The position numbers and the translations under genes are program-made. DNA of 64,000 nt, taken from positions 1-64,000 of the forward strand of contig JBLMZA010000020.1 of assembly GCA_050258555.1 (NCBI GenBank). Reading direction: 5' to 3'. This document shows, piece after piece, positions 53,797 to 62,552 of the stretch. Position 1 is the stretch's first letter, and each line of letters starts with the position of its first letter. The DNA is from CAISDA01 sp050258555 (GTDB lineage Bacteria > Bacteroidota > Ignavibacteria > UBA10030 > UBA8401). The notes beneath the pieces were generated by a model. That model saw only the letters and a list, made by a program, of their open reading frames with translations, searched no databases and had not been told where the DNA came from.

Positions 53797-54408
53797 TTAT
53801 TTTACCGCCTGTTCATACCGCATCACGACGTCGTTCCAGTTGATGACATTCCACCATGCGGCGAGATAATCGGCGCGGCGGTTCTGGTACTTCAGATAAT
53901 AGGCGTGCTCCCACACGTCGACCGTGAGCAGCGGCGTGTGGCCGTCGGAAGCGGGAGTATCCTGGTTGGCGGTCGATGTGACGGCGAGCTTTCCCCCGCC
54001 GTCAAGAATCAGCCAGGCCCAGCCCGAGCCGAATCGGCCGAGTGCGGCTTTCGTCATCTGGTCCTTCAGTCCGTCGAGCGACTGAAATTCTTTTTTGACT
54101 GCGTCCATGAATTTCCCCGTCGGCGCCGCCACGTCCTTCTTCAGCTGCATCCAGAAGAGATTATGGTTCACGACGCCGCCGCCGTTGTTGCGCACGGCCG
54201 TACGGATCTCTTCGGGAACGGCCTGAAGATCCGAAACCAGATCGAGAGGCGTCTTCTTCTGAAGGTCGGGATGGTTGGCGACAGTATTGTTCAGATTTGT
54301 GACATAGGTCTGATGATGCTTGTCGTGATGGATTTCCATCGTCTTTGCATCGATGAACGGTTCGAGCGCGTCGAACGCGTAGCCGAGAGGTTGCAGTTCG
54401 TATGCCAT
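53797..54408 (-). CDS. sodA: Superoxide dismutase, Mn type of the Fe/Mn family
   Basis: 203 residues. Metal ligands in MEIHHDKHHQTYV, VNHNLFW and VDVWEHAYY. The NNGGGVVNH segment and the Gln of ANQDTP point to a manganese or cambialistic enzyme rather than iron. Located 51 bp after sufT on the same strand, which joins oxidative-stress defence with Fe-S assembly. Confidence 0.94.
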   Translation of the reverse strand: MAYELQPLGYAFDALEPFIDAKTMEIHHDKHHQTYVTNLNNTVANHPDLQKKTPLDLVSDLQAVPEEIRTAVRNNGGGVVNHNLFWMQLKKDVAAPTGKFMDAVKKEFQSLDGLKDQMTKAALGRFGSGWAWLILDGGGKLAVTSTANQDTPASDGHTPLLTVDVWEHAYYLKYQNRRADYLAAWWNVINWNDVVMRYEQAVK

Positions 54409-54459
54409 GAGCGTTGTGATCCTTCCGTATGATGTGTGATTAAGGAACAACTATGTTGT

Positions 54460-54792
54460 TTACATATTCAACGCAAGTTTGGCCGCCTCGGTCATCATGC
54501 TCGGATCCCAGCGGGGATCCCACACGACATTGACTTCGGCATGTGTGATGCCTTTGACCGATTCCACCTTCTCTTTCACTTCAGGCGGCAGACTCTGAGC
54601 GGCCGGACACATCGGCGACGTGAGCGTCATTGTGATCTCCGCCCTGCCGTCCGGCTCGACCTTCACTTCATAGACAAGACCCAGCTCGTAGATATCCACC
54701 GGGATCTCGGGGTCGTAGACGGTCCTGAGCGTGCTGATCACTTCGTCTTTGACGACGATGAGCTCGAAAGAATTCAGCTGTGGTGTCTCCAT
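54460..54792 (-). CDS. sufT: SufT / MIP18 family (DUF59) Fe-S assembly factor
   Basis: 110 residues. DUF59 core: VISTLRTVYDPEIPVDIYELGLVY (about 18-41), then MTLTSPMCPAAQSLP with the conserved Cys, and VVWDPRWDPSMMTEAAK at the C-terminus. Assists cluster maturation or transfer. Next to sufU (10 bp). Confidence 0.93.
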   Translation of the reverse strand: METPQLNSFELIVVKDEVISTLRTVYDPEIPVDIYELGLVYEVKVEPDGRAEITMTLTSPMCPAAQSLPPEVKEKVESVKGITHAEVNVVWDPRWDPSMMTEAAKLALNM

Positions 54793-54801
54793 AGTGTTTC
54801 A

Positions 54802-55275
54802 TTACTCCGTTGTTTCTGATGTAACAATAGTTTTTCCGGAATCGTTCATTTCGTGCAGTGCTGAATGCATCGCATGCCATGCAAGGCTGGCGCATTTGAT
54901 GCGTGCCGGGAACTCGGCGACGCCGGCAAGCGCGCCGAGCGAGCCGAGCTCTTCCACGTCCGCCTCCTCGTCCATCTTTCGCGTGACGACGGAGCGGAAT
55001 TTCTGGAAGAGCGCCTCCGCCTCTTCGACCGTGGCGCCCTTGACGGCCGATGTCATCATCGAGGCCGAGGCCTTCGAGATGGCGCACCCGGATCCCTGAA
55101 AGGAAATATCTTCGACGCGTCCGTCTCCGATCTTCATGAAGATCGTATAGTGGTCCCCGCAGAGCGGATTGTAGCCTTCGACGGTCTTTGTGGGATTGTC
55201 GAGCTTCTTGAAATTGCGCGGGCTTTTGTTGTGCTCGAGGATGAGCTGTTGGTACAGTTCGTTGATGGAACTCAT
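54802..55275 (-). CDS. sufU: SufU-type scaffold / sulfur transfer protein
   Basis: 157 residues. Zn/sulfur site C39, D41 (PLCGDH), C64 (GSGCAIS) and C128 (RIKCASLAWH), the SufU arrangement, rather than an NifU scaffold. It receives persulfide sulfur from SufS. Its ATG overlaps the sufS stop (ATGA). Confidence 0.94.
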   Translation of the reverse strand: MSSINELYQQLILEHNKSPRNFKKLDNPTKTVEGYNPLCGDHYTIFMKIGDGRVEDISFQGSGCAISKASASMMTSAVKGATVEEAEALFQKFRSVVTRKMDEEADVEELGSLGALAGVAEFPARIKCASLAWHAMHSALHEMNDSGKTIVTSETTE

Positions 55276-56492
55276 GCGCCGAAGATCTCCTTTACTTTGC
55301 CGATGCCGCGCGCCAGCGCATCGAGTTCTTCCTTCGTGTTGTACAGCGCGAGCGATGCGCGCGCCGTGGCCGGAATGCCGAAACGCTGCATGACGGGCTG
55401 CGTGCAGTGGTGCCCCGTGCGGATGGCGATGCCTTCCTGATCGAGAATCGTGCCGATGTCGTGTGGATGGACATTGTCCATGATGAACGACAGCACGCCC
55501 GCCTTCTGTTTCGCGGTGCCGATGATGCGCACGCCGTCGATCGCCGTCAGGAGCGAGGTGCCGTATTCAAGCAGCTCATGCTCATAGTCCGCGATCGTAT
55601 CGAGTCCGACGCGGCGCACATAATCGATGGCCGTACCGAGTCCCACGACGCCGGCGATATTGCCCGTTCCCGCCTCGAACTTGTACGGGAGCGTGTTGAA
55701 TGTCGTCTTTTCGAACGTCACGGACTCGATCATGTCTCCGCCTGCCTGGTACGGATTCATCCGCTCCAGAAGCTCGGCCTTCCCGTAGAGCGCCCCGACA
55801 CCGGTGGGAGCGAACACTTTGTGTCCCGAAAAGACGAAGAAATCGCAGTCCAGGCTTCGCACGTCGACGCTCATGTGCGAGACGGCCTGTGCGCCGTCTA
55901 CCAGCACCGGCACGCCAAGATCATGGGCACGCCGGATGATTTCCCTCACGGGATTGATCGTGCCGAGCGAATTGGAGACCAGCACGACGGAAACGAACTT
56001 CGTTCGCGGCGATAGCAGCTTCTCGTACTCCTCCATGATCAGCTCACCGTCGTCGTTCATCGGAATCACGCGGAGCTTCGCCTGCTTCTCTTCGCACAAA
56101 ATCTGCCACGGAACAATGTTCGAATGGTGTTCCATGGCGGAAATGATGATCTCGTCTCCTTCGCCGATGAACTTGCGTCCGTAGCCGTGTGCGACGAGAT
56201 TGATCGCCTCGGTGGCGCCCCGCACGAAGATGATCTCATGGTTGTCGGCGGCATTGAGGAAGTTCTTCACCTTGCCTCGCGCCTTTTCATATTCGAATGT
56301 CGCGACTTCGCTCAGATAATGTACGCCGCGGTGGATGTTCGCATTCTGCGAATGGTAATAGCGCTGGTCGGCGTCGATGACATGCAGGGGCTTTTGCGTT
56401 GTCGCTGCGTTGTCGAGATAGACGAGCTGCCGCCCCCGCACACTCATGTGCAGAATCGGAAAGTCCTCCCGGATGCGTTCGACGTCATACAT
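55272..56492 (-). CDS. sufS: Cysteine desulfurase, SufS type
   Basis: 406 residues. Starts VERIREDFPILH, YLDNAATTQKP (about 25-35), PLP lysine in FSGHKVFAPTGVG, and active-site Cys in RTGHHCTQPVM. Delivers sulfur to SufU. Start taken as ATG 56492, normal for SufS; ATG 56540, which overlaps the sufD end, would add 16 residues. It is the second cysteine desulfurase of this region. Confidence 0.93.
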   Translation of the reverse strand: MYDVERIREDFPILHMSVRGRQLVYLDNAATTQKPLHVIDADQRYYHSQNANIHRGVHYLSEVATFEYEKARGKVKNFLNAADNHEIIFVRGATEAINLVAHGYGRKFIGEGDEIIISAMEHHSNIVPWQILCEEKQAKLRVIPMNDDGELIMEEYEKLLSPRTKFVSVVLVSNSLGTINPVREIIRRAHDLGVPVLVDGAQAVSHMSVDVRSLDCDFFVFSGHKVFAPTGVGALYGKAELLERMNPYQAGGDMIESVTFEKTTFNTLPYKFEAGTGNIAGVVGLGTAIDYVRRVGLDTIADYEHELLEYGTSLLTAIDGVRIIGTAKQKAGVLSFIMDNVHPHDIGTILDQEGIAIRTGHHCTQPVMQRFGIPATARASLALYNTKEELDALARGIGKVKEIFGA

Positions 56493-56520
56493 CAGATGCC
56501 TGTCGTATTCCGCCGTGATT

Positions 56521-57897
56521 TCACCGTTTGTCTTCTTCATGTGTCGTTTCGCTGTGAACGATTTCCTGTACTGTTGCGCCGAGCCGCTTCTGGAGCATGT
56601 CCACCACACATGCATCGACGCGGCGGCGTGAGGGTTCGTGCGTGATTTTTTCCGTTGCTTCGGCAGCAAAGCCGACCGTGGCGATGCCCCGCGCCGTCGT
56701 TCCGCCGATACCGCGGCTCTTCAGATAAAAAATTTCCTTCTCGCTCAAGCCGCCGACCGCCGCACCGTGCGTGCACTTGACGTCGTCGGCAAAGATTTCG
56801 AGCTGGGGCTTGGTGTCGATCGTCGCCGTTTCCGAAAGCATGAGATTGCGGTTGGTCTGCTTCGAGTCGGTCTTCTGAGCGATTGCATCGACGTACACCT
56901 TGCCGCTGTAGACGCCGCGCGCATGGCCGTCAAGGATTCCCTTGAAGAGCTCGTGGCTTGTACATTCGGGCACCTTGTGGTGGATGAACGTATGATGATC
57001 CGTCAGGCGCGAGCCGTCGGCGAAGTACAGACCGTTCAGATTGCAGTCGGCTTTTTCGCCCTCCAGGATCACGCTGTACTCCGAGCGCGCAATCGCGCCG
57101 CCCAGGGCGAGCGAGAACATGTTGAGCACGCTCCGCGTCTGCTGTTCGACCGATACCGCATGCATGTGATACGATGCTTCATGCTCTTCCTGCAGTTTGA
57201 CGTACTGCAGATGCGCATCGGGCTGCAGCAGCATCTCGGTAACGGCGTTGGTGAAGCAGCCTGCGGCGGCCGGCCCCGCGAATGTCTCGATGACCGCAGC
57301 GGACGAGCCCTCTCCGGCGGCCACGATGACGCGCGGATACGACGCCGAGGGCGAGCCGTCTTCCGCGCCCGCCGAAAGATGCAGAATGTGTATCGGAGCC
57401 TCGAGCGATACGCCCGCCGGCATCTGAACGAACAGTCCATCGGCGATGAATGCGGTGTTCAGCGCCGCAAACGGATTGCCCTTGACATCGGCATGCTTGG
57501 CAAGATGCTCCTGCACAAGTGCGAGCTCTTCTGTGGATGCGCCGGCAAGCGGAAAGACGCGCGCGCCTTTCACGGTCGTGTTCAGCGAGAGCTCGTTCGA
57601 AAAATGCCCGTTCACGAACGTGAACCGGTGTTCGCTGTCCGTGATGCGGTACCGAGACGCATCGGCCTCTGTCAGCGATGAGGCGCGCTTCGGGGCATAG
57701 GCGAACTGTTCCTTCGCGATGGGCGCGATATTGGTGAAGCGCCATTCCTCCCTTTCCGCGGAGGGAAATCCCTGCTCGGCAAAGGCGTGGAAGGCGGTGC
57801 TGCGCAGGCGCTTCAGCCATTCGGGAGAGCCCGATGCGCCGTTGCGTTCGAACCGCTCGCGCTCGCTGCGGTAAAACTGTGTTGTCTGATGGTCCAT
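56521..57897 (-). CDS. sufD: Fe-S cluster assembly protein SufD
   Basis: 458 residues. Diverged partner of SufB in the SufBC2D complex: right-handed beta-helix core and a C-terminal motif KCTHGAAVGGLSEKEIFYLKSRGI containing the conserved His. Follows sufC (26 bp gap). Confidence 0.94.
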   Translation of the reverse strand: MDHQTTQFYRSERERFERNGASGSPEWLKRLRSTAFHAFAEQGFPSAEREEWRFTNIAPIAKEQFAYAPKRASSLTEADASRYRITDSEHRFTFVNGHFSNELSLNTTVKGARVFPLAGASTEELALVQEHLAKHADVKGNPFAALNTAFIADGLFVQMPAGVSLEAPIHILHLSAGAEDGSPSASYPRVIVAAGEGSSAAVIETFAGPAAAGCFTNAVTEMLLQPDAHLQYVKLQEEHEASYHMHAVSVEQQTRSVLNMFSLALGGAIARSEYSVILEGEKADCNLNGLYFADGSRLTDHHTFIHHKVPECTSHELFKGILDGHARGVYSGKVYVDAIAQKTDSKQTNRNLMLSETATIDTKPQLEIFADDVKCTHGAAVGGLSEKEIFYLKSRGIGGTTARGIATVGFAAEATEKITHEPSRRRVDACVVDMLQKRLGATVQEIVHSETTHEEDKR

Positions 57898-57923
57898 AGT
57901 CTGATTTTCAATAAGATAATGTG

Positions 57924-58682
57924 TCAGAGCTGCGCAAGCTCTTCCTTCACAAACTCATAGCCCTTCTCCTCGAGCTCGAGGGCGAGTTCTTTGCCGCCCG
58001 ATTTCACGATGCGTCCGTTGACGAGCACGTGCACAATGTCGGGCACGATGTAGTTGAGCAGGCGCTGATAGTGCGTCACGACGATCGTCGCATTCTCGGG
58101 CGACTTCAGCTTGTTCACGCCCTCGGCGACGATCTGCAAGGCGTCGATGTCGAGTCCGGAGTCGGTCTCGTCAAGGATCGCCAGCTTCGGCTCGAGTATC
58201 GCCATCTGCAGGATCTCATTGCGCTTCTTTTCTCCGCCGGAATACCCCTCGTTCACGGGACGGTTGATGAAACTCTGGTCCATTTCAACGATCTTCATCT
58301 TCTCCCTGAGCAGCTTCAGAAACTGCATGGCATCGAGCTCCTCGAGCCCCTTGCTCTTGCGGATCTCGTTCAGTCCGGTCTTCAGAAAATAGCTGTTGCT
58401 CACGCCGGGGATCTCGACCGGATACTGGAAGGCAAGGAACACGCCCGCCTGCGAACGCTCCTCGGGCTGAAGCTCCAGAAGGTTCCGGCCCTCGAACAGC
58501 ACTTCTCCCTGCGTCACCTCGTAGGCGGGATGGCCTGCAAGCACCTGCGCCAGCGTGCTCTTGCCGCCGCCGTTCGGTCCCATGATCGCATGGACCTCGC
58601 CGGCCTTGACGTTCAGATTGATGCCTTTCAGGATTTCCTTGCCGCCGATGACCGAGGCATGAAGGTTCTTGATCTCTAACAT
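57924..58682 (-). CDS. sufC: Fe-S cluster assembly ATPase SufC
   Basis: 252 residues, ABC-type ATPase. Walker A GPNGGGKST (about 35-43), signature YSGGEKKRNE, Walker B LAILDETDSGLD, His switch VVTHYQ. Powers the SufBCD complex. ATG 58682 has GGAG 7 bp upstream; the longer frame reads into the sufB end. Confidence 0.97.
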   Translation of the reverse strand: MLEIKNLHASVIGGKEILKGINLNVKAGEVHAIMGPNGGGKSTLAQVLAGHPAYEVTQGEVLFEGRNLLELQPEERSQAGVFLAFQYPVEIPGVSNSYFLKTGLNEIRKSKGLEELDAMQFLKLLREKMKIVEMDQSFINRPVNEGYSGGEKKRNEILQMAILEPKLAILDETDSGLDIDALQIVAEGVNKLKSPENATIVVTHYQRLLNYIVPDIVHVLVNGRIVKSGGKELALELEEKGYEFVKEELAQL

Positions 58683-58722
58683 GTGTATGCTCCGTTCTTC
58701 CGATGTAGTGTTTGGTAATCTC

Positions 58723-60156
58723 TTATCCGACGCTGCCTTCAAGCGAGACGCCGAGCAGCTTCTGGGCTTCGACCGCAAATTCCATGGGAAGGTTTTTGAA
58801 AACCTCCTTTGCGAAGCCGTTCACGATCATCGAGATCGCATTTTCGCTATTGATGCCCCGCTGCTTGCAGTAGAAGAGCTGATCCTCGCCGATCTTCGAG
58901 GTCGATGCCTCGTGCTCGACGCTGGAGGATGTGTTCTTCACTTCGATGTACGGGAATGTATTCGCGCTGCACTTGTTCCCCAGCAGCATCGAATCGCACT
59001 GCGTATAGTTGCGCGCGTTGACGGCCTTGGCGGCGACCTTCACGAGGCCGCGGTATGTGTTGTGTCCGTGTCCGGCCGAAATGCCCTTCGAGATGATCGT
59101 GCTCTTCGTGTTCTTTCCGATGTGCAGCATCTTCGTGCCCGTATCGGCCTGCTGGCGGTTGTTCACCACCGCAACCGAATAGAATTCGCCCACCGAATTG
59201 TCGCCCTGAAGGATGACCGAGGGGTATTTCCAGGTGATCGCCGAGCCGGTTTCGACCTGCGTCCACGAGATCTTCGAGTTGTCTCCGGCGCACTTGCCGC
59301 GCTTTGTCACGAAATTATAGATGCCGCCCTTGCCGTCCTTGTCGCCCGCATACCAGTTCTGGACGGTCGAATACTTGATTTCGGCATTTTTCGCCGCCAC
59401 GAGTTCGACCACCGCCGCATGGAGCTGGTTCTCGTCTCTCATCGGCGCGGTGCAGCCCTCCAGATAGCTCACATAGGCGCCCTCTTCGGCGACGATGAGC
59501 GTGCGCTCGAACTGTCCGGTGTTCGATGCGTTGATGCGGAAGTACGTGGAAAGCTCCATCGGGCAGCGCACGCCGGCCGGAATGTAGCAGAACGATCCGT
59601 CGCTGAAGACCGCCGAGTTGAGCGCCGCAAAGTAATTGTCGGTCGGAGGCACGACGCTTCCGAGATATTTCTTCACCAGCTCGGGATGCTCCTTCACCGC
59701 ATCGGAAAACGAACAGAAGATGATGCCCATCTTCGCAAGCGATTCCTTGAACGTCGTCGCCACAGAGACGCTGTCGAAGACCGCATCGACGGCCACGCCG
59801 CTCATGCGCTTCTGTTCGCTCAGCGAAATGCCGAGCTTCTCGTATGTCTCGCGAAGCTTCGGATCGACCTCGTCCAGGCTTTCCAGCTTCTTCGGCGCCT
59901 TCGGGGCGGAATAATAGACGATCGACTGGTAATCGATGGGAGGATACGTGACGTTTTCCCACGTCGGTTCCTTCATCGTGAGCCAGTGACGGAAGGCCTT
60001 GAGCCTCCATTCGAGCATGAACTCCGGTTCGCCCTTCTTCTCCGAAATCATCCGAATGACGTCCTCGCTCAATCCGGGCGGGATCGCATCGGCTTCGATA
60101 TCCGTGACGAATCCGTATTTGTATTCCTTATTGACTAATTCTTCCATCTCTTGCAT
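58723..60156 (-). CDS. sufB: Fe-S cluster assembly protein SufB
   Basis: 477 residues, scaffold of the SUF machine. EYKYGFVTDIEAD at the start, VPPTDNYFAALNSAVFSDGSF, GCTAPMRDENQLHAAVVE with Cys, MLLGNKCSANTFPY, and the C-terminal EHEASTSKIGEDQLFYCKQRGI. AAGG precedes the ATG. First of the sufBCDSUT genes. Confidence 0.97.
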   Translation of the reverse strand: MQEMEELVNKEYKYGFVTDIEADAIPPGLSEDVIRMISEKKGEPEFMLEWRLKAFRHWLTMKEPTWENVTYPPIDYQSIVYYSAPKAPKKLESLDEVDPKLRETYEKLGISLSEQKRMSGVAVDAVFDSVSVATTFKESLAKMGIIFCSFSDAVKEHPELVKKYLGSVVPPTDNYFAALNSAVFSDGSFCYIPAGVRCPMELSTYFRINASNTGQFERTLIVAEEGAYVSYLEGCTAPMRDENQLHAAVVELVAAKNAEIKYSTVQNWYAGDKDGKGGIYNFVTKRGKCAGDNSKISWTQVETGSAITWKYPSVILQGDNSVGEFYSVAVVNNRQQADTGTKMLHIGKNTKSTIISKGISAGHGHNTYRGLVKVAAKAVNARNYTQCDSMLLGNKCSANTFPYIEVKNTSSSVEHEASTSKIGEDQLFYCKQRGINSENAISMIVNGFAKEVFKNLPMEFAVEAQKLLGVSLEGSVG

Positions 60157-60174
60157 CGATGCACCTTCACACTG

Positions 60175-60549
60175 TTAGACGCCGAATGAATTGCCGCAGC
60201 CGCAGCTCTTCACTGCCTGCGGATTGTTGAACACGAAGCCGCGGCCGTTGAGGCCGTCGCTGAAATCGAGTGTCGTGCCCGAAAGATAAAACATGCTCTT
60301 CTGATCGACGAAGATCGTGACGCCGTGCTTCTGCAGCACGATGTCCTTTGCGGTCTGCTGGTCGTCGAAGGCAAGCACATACGTCAGGCCGGAGCATCCT
60401 CCGCCCTTCACGCCGAGGCGCAGGGCGTGCGTCTCCGGAATGTTGTTCGAGCTTTTGATCTTCCTGATCTCTTCCGCCGCCTTTTCGGTCAGCGTGATGT
60501 CGTCTTCGACGAGCGGCTTCTGCTGCACTTCAGCTATGGTGTTGTCCAT
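60175..60549 (-). CDS. sufA: A-type Fe-S carrier protein
   Basis: 124 residues. Three cluster cysteines: C52 (GGGCSGLTY), C116 and C118 (SCGCG). Carries Fe-S clusters from SufBCD to targets. Lies 18 bp upstream of sufB. Confidence 0.94.
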   Translation of the reverse strand: MDNTIAEVQQKPLVEDDITLTEKAAEEIRKIKSSNNIPETHALRLGVKGGGCSGLTYVLAFDDQQTAKDIVLQKHGVTIFVDQKSMFYLSGTTLDFSDGLNGRGFVFNNPQAVKSCGCGNSFGV

Positions 60550-60594
60550 TTGGTCCTCATGGATGATTGATGGTGTCTTCCGTTCCGCGGCGGA

Positions 60595-60942
60595 TTATTG
60601 TTTGGGCGCAGAAGGCGCCGGCGGTGCCGGTGACGGCTTCGGAGCGGCCGGAGCCGGCGGTGCGGCTTTCGGCGTCGTGAATTCAGGATAATTGAGCACC
60701 CAGCCCTGCGGATTCACTTTGCGAAACATGTTCCGCTTCTCGAAATTCGCTATGACCTCCTGCGCGATCGCTTCGGCCTGCGAGAACGACACCTTGATAT
60801 TGCGTTTTTCAAGATAGTCGATGACGCCGTACATGAGGTCGCGGTAGAAGATGTTCGAGTTGTGAAAGATCGGAACTTTCGACCGCATATAATTCAGAAA
60901 TTCAATCGGGCTGTTGGTAATGATCTGAGTATGCTGCGTCAT
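60595..60942 (-). CDS. Unknown 115-residue protein coupled to iscS
   Basis: I do not recognise this family. Residues 1-85 look folded, helical and basic (EFLNYMRSKVPIFHNSNIFYRDLMYGVIDYLEKRNIKV, then AEAIAQEVIANFEKRNMFRKVNPQGWVLNYPEF); the last 27 residues are a Pro/Ala/Lys tail. No cysteine is present, so it does not itself bind a cluster through Cys. Its ATG overlaps the iscS stop (ATGA) and sufA follows 45 bp on, so it belongs to the Fe-S operon. Confidence 0.8.
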   Translation of the reverse strand: MTQHTQIITNSPIEFLNYMRSKVPIFHNSNIFYRDLMYGVIDYLEKRNIKVSFSQAEAIAQEVIANFEKRNMFRKVNPQGWVLNYPEFTTPKAAPPAPAAPKPSPAPPAPSAPKQ

Positions 60943-62132
60943 GAATAAATCCTCGATGATGGCCGCGCCGACGCGCGGCGGTGGTGTAAAAATTCAGTGA
61001 TGCGTCTGATGGTATAGGAAATTTCCTCTTCGGTCGTGAAGCGCCCGACCCCGATGCGGAGTGTCGATGAGGCCCGATTTTTGTCGAGCCCGATGGCGCG
61101 AAGCACATGCGAATACTCCTCGCGTCCGATGTCCTCCGCCGTGCAGGCCGATCCGGTCGACAATGCGATCTCTCTGGCCTCCGACATCAGGTCCGATGCC
61201 TTCACGCCGTCGAATGTGACATTCAGATTGTTCGGCAGCCGATGCGTTCTGTCTCCGTTCACCGTGACTCCACCGGCCGAAACGAGACCGGTTTCCAATG
61301 CGTCGCGAAGCGCAGTGATCCGCCGCGTTTCCTCGCCGCGCGAGGCCATGGCGATCGCCGTTGCTTCGCCGAATCCGACGATGGAGGGCACATTCATCGT
61401 GCCCGGGCGCATGCCCGATTCCTGTCCGCCTCCGTCCATCTGCGGCATGAGACGCACGCCGCGCGATCCGCGGCGCACATACAGCGCGCCGACGCCCTTG
61501 GGACCGTAGATCTTGTGCGCCGAGAGCGACATCAGATCGATGCCGTCCGCCCGGACGTCGATCGGGATCCTGGTAAATGCCTGGACGGCATCGGTGTGAA
61601 ACAGAATGTTCCGGGCGCGGCACATCGAGCCGATTGCACGGATCGGCGCCAGCGTGCCGATCTCATTGTTTGCGATCATGACTGAAACCATGATCGTGCC
61701 GGGAATGAGCGCCGACTCCAGCGCTTCAAGATCGATGCGGCCCGCTTCATCGACCGGGATCACCGTCACAATGAAGCCCGAGAGTTCAAGCGTCCGGCAG
61801 ACATCGAGCACGGAACTGTGTTCGGTGGCGCAGGTGACGATGCGGTTGCCGGCATCGCGGTATGCTTCGGCAACACCCTTCAATGCAAGATTGTTCGACT
61901 CCGTGGCCCCGCTGGTAAAGAGAATCTCTGCAGTCTGCGCATGCACCGCCTCGGCGATCCGCCTGCGGGCAAGTTCGACCGCTTCTTTGGCGTGCCATCC
62001 GTACCGGTGATCCCTGCTCGACGGATTCCCATAGTGCTCCGTGAAGTACGGAAGCATCGCATTGACGACGCGGGGGTCGACCCGTGTGGTCGCATGATTG
62101 TCGAGGTAAATGGGAAACCGGATGCTGCTCAT
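60939..62132 (-). CDS. iscS: Cysteine desulfurase, IscS/NifS type
   Basis: 397 residues. YLDNHATTRVDP (9-20), EHYGNPSS (32-39), ATEHSSV with the PLP His, PLP lysine K207 (SAHKIYGPKG) and active-site C330 in STGSACTAEDI. The start overlaps the stop of the Rrf2 regulator (ATGA). A class I desulfurase next to a complete class II SufS-SufU pair in the same region is notable. Confidence 0.94.
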   Translation of the reverse strand: MSSIRFPIYLDNHATTRVDPRVVNAMLPYFTEHYGNPSSRDHRYGWHAKEAVELARRRIAEAVHAQTAEILFTSGATESNNLALKGVAEAYRDAGNRIVTCATEHSSVLDVCRTLELSGFIVTVIPVDEAGRIDLEALESALIPGTIMVSVMIANNEIGTLAPIRAIGSMCRARNILFHTDAVQAFTRIPIDVRADGIDLMSLSAHKIYGPKGVGALYVRRGSRGVRLMPQMDGGGQESGMRPGTMNVPSIVGFGEATAIAMASRGEETRRITALRDALETGLVSAGGVTVNGDRTHRLPNNLNVTFDGVKASDLMSEAREIALSTGSACTAEDIGREEYSHVLRAIGLDKNRASSTLRIGVGRFTTEEEISYTIRRITEFLHHRRASARPSSRIYS

Positions 62133-62527
62133 ACAATTTCCGAGACTTTCATGGTATTGAACACCATATGCAGATTGTGCTGAATCTTTCCGAGCGGATT
62201 CTTGATCGTGCAGTTGTCGTAAATCGAACAAATCGCATCATCCGTCGTCATGCATTGGACGATGCCTTCGGAGGGACCTTCGATCGCCGAAATGACATTC
62301 GAGATCGAGATGTCCGTCGCGCGCCGCGCAAGCATGTAGCCTCCGTTCGTGCCCTGCTGCGAGATGATCAGTCCGGCCTTTGCGAGCTTCTGCAGAACTT
62401 TTGAGACAAGATCATGCGAAATCGCATACCGGTCCGCAATCTCTTTTGCGGAAACGACCGCCTGCGCGGCGGCGATGTGCCGCATCGCAATCAGACCGTA
62501 TTCGACTTTCCTGGATAGTTTCAGCAT
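62129..62527 (-). CDS. Rrf2-family transcriptional regulator, IscR/SufR-like
   Basis: 132 residues. N-terminal winged helix (MLKLSRKVEYGLIAMRHIA, then SAKEIADRYAISHDLVSKVLQKL), the wing NGGYMLAR and three Cys (C92, C100, C106) at the place where IscR binds its 2Fe-2S cluster (spacing x7 and x5 instead of x5 and x5). Likely senses Fe-S status and controls the downstream genes; a palindrome 11 bp upstream would give autoregulation. Confidence 0.92.
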   Translation of the reverse strand: MLKLSRKVEYGLIAMRHIAAAQAVVSAKEIADRYAISHDLVSKVLQKLAKAGLIISQQGTNGGYMLARRATDISISNVISAIEGPSEGIVQCMTTDDAICSIYDNCTIKNPLGKIQHNLHMVFNTMKVSEIV

Positions 62528-62537
62528 AGCGTATCTC

Positions 62538-62552
62538 GGACTAAATTAGTCC
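62538..62552. promoter_or_regulatory. Putative IscR/Rrf2 operator
   Basis: Perfect 15-bp palindrome GGACTAAATTAGTCC, centred on A62545, ending 11 bp before the Rrf2 start codon. The GACTA-AT-TAGTC core matches the half-sites of IscR-type Fe-S-form operators. Confidence 0.7.
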
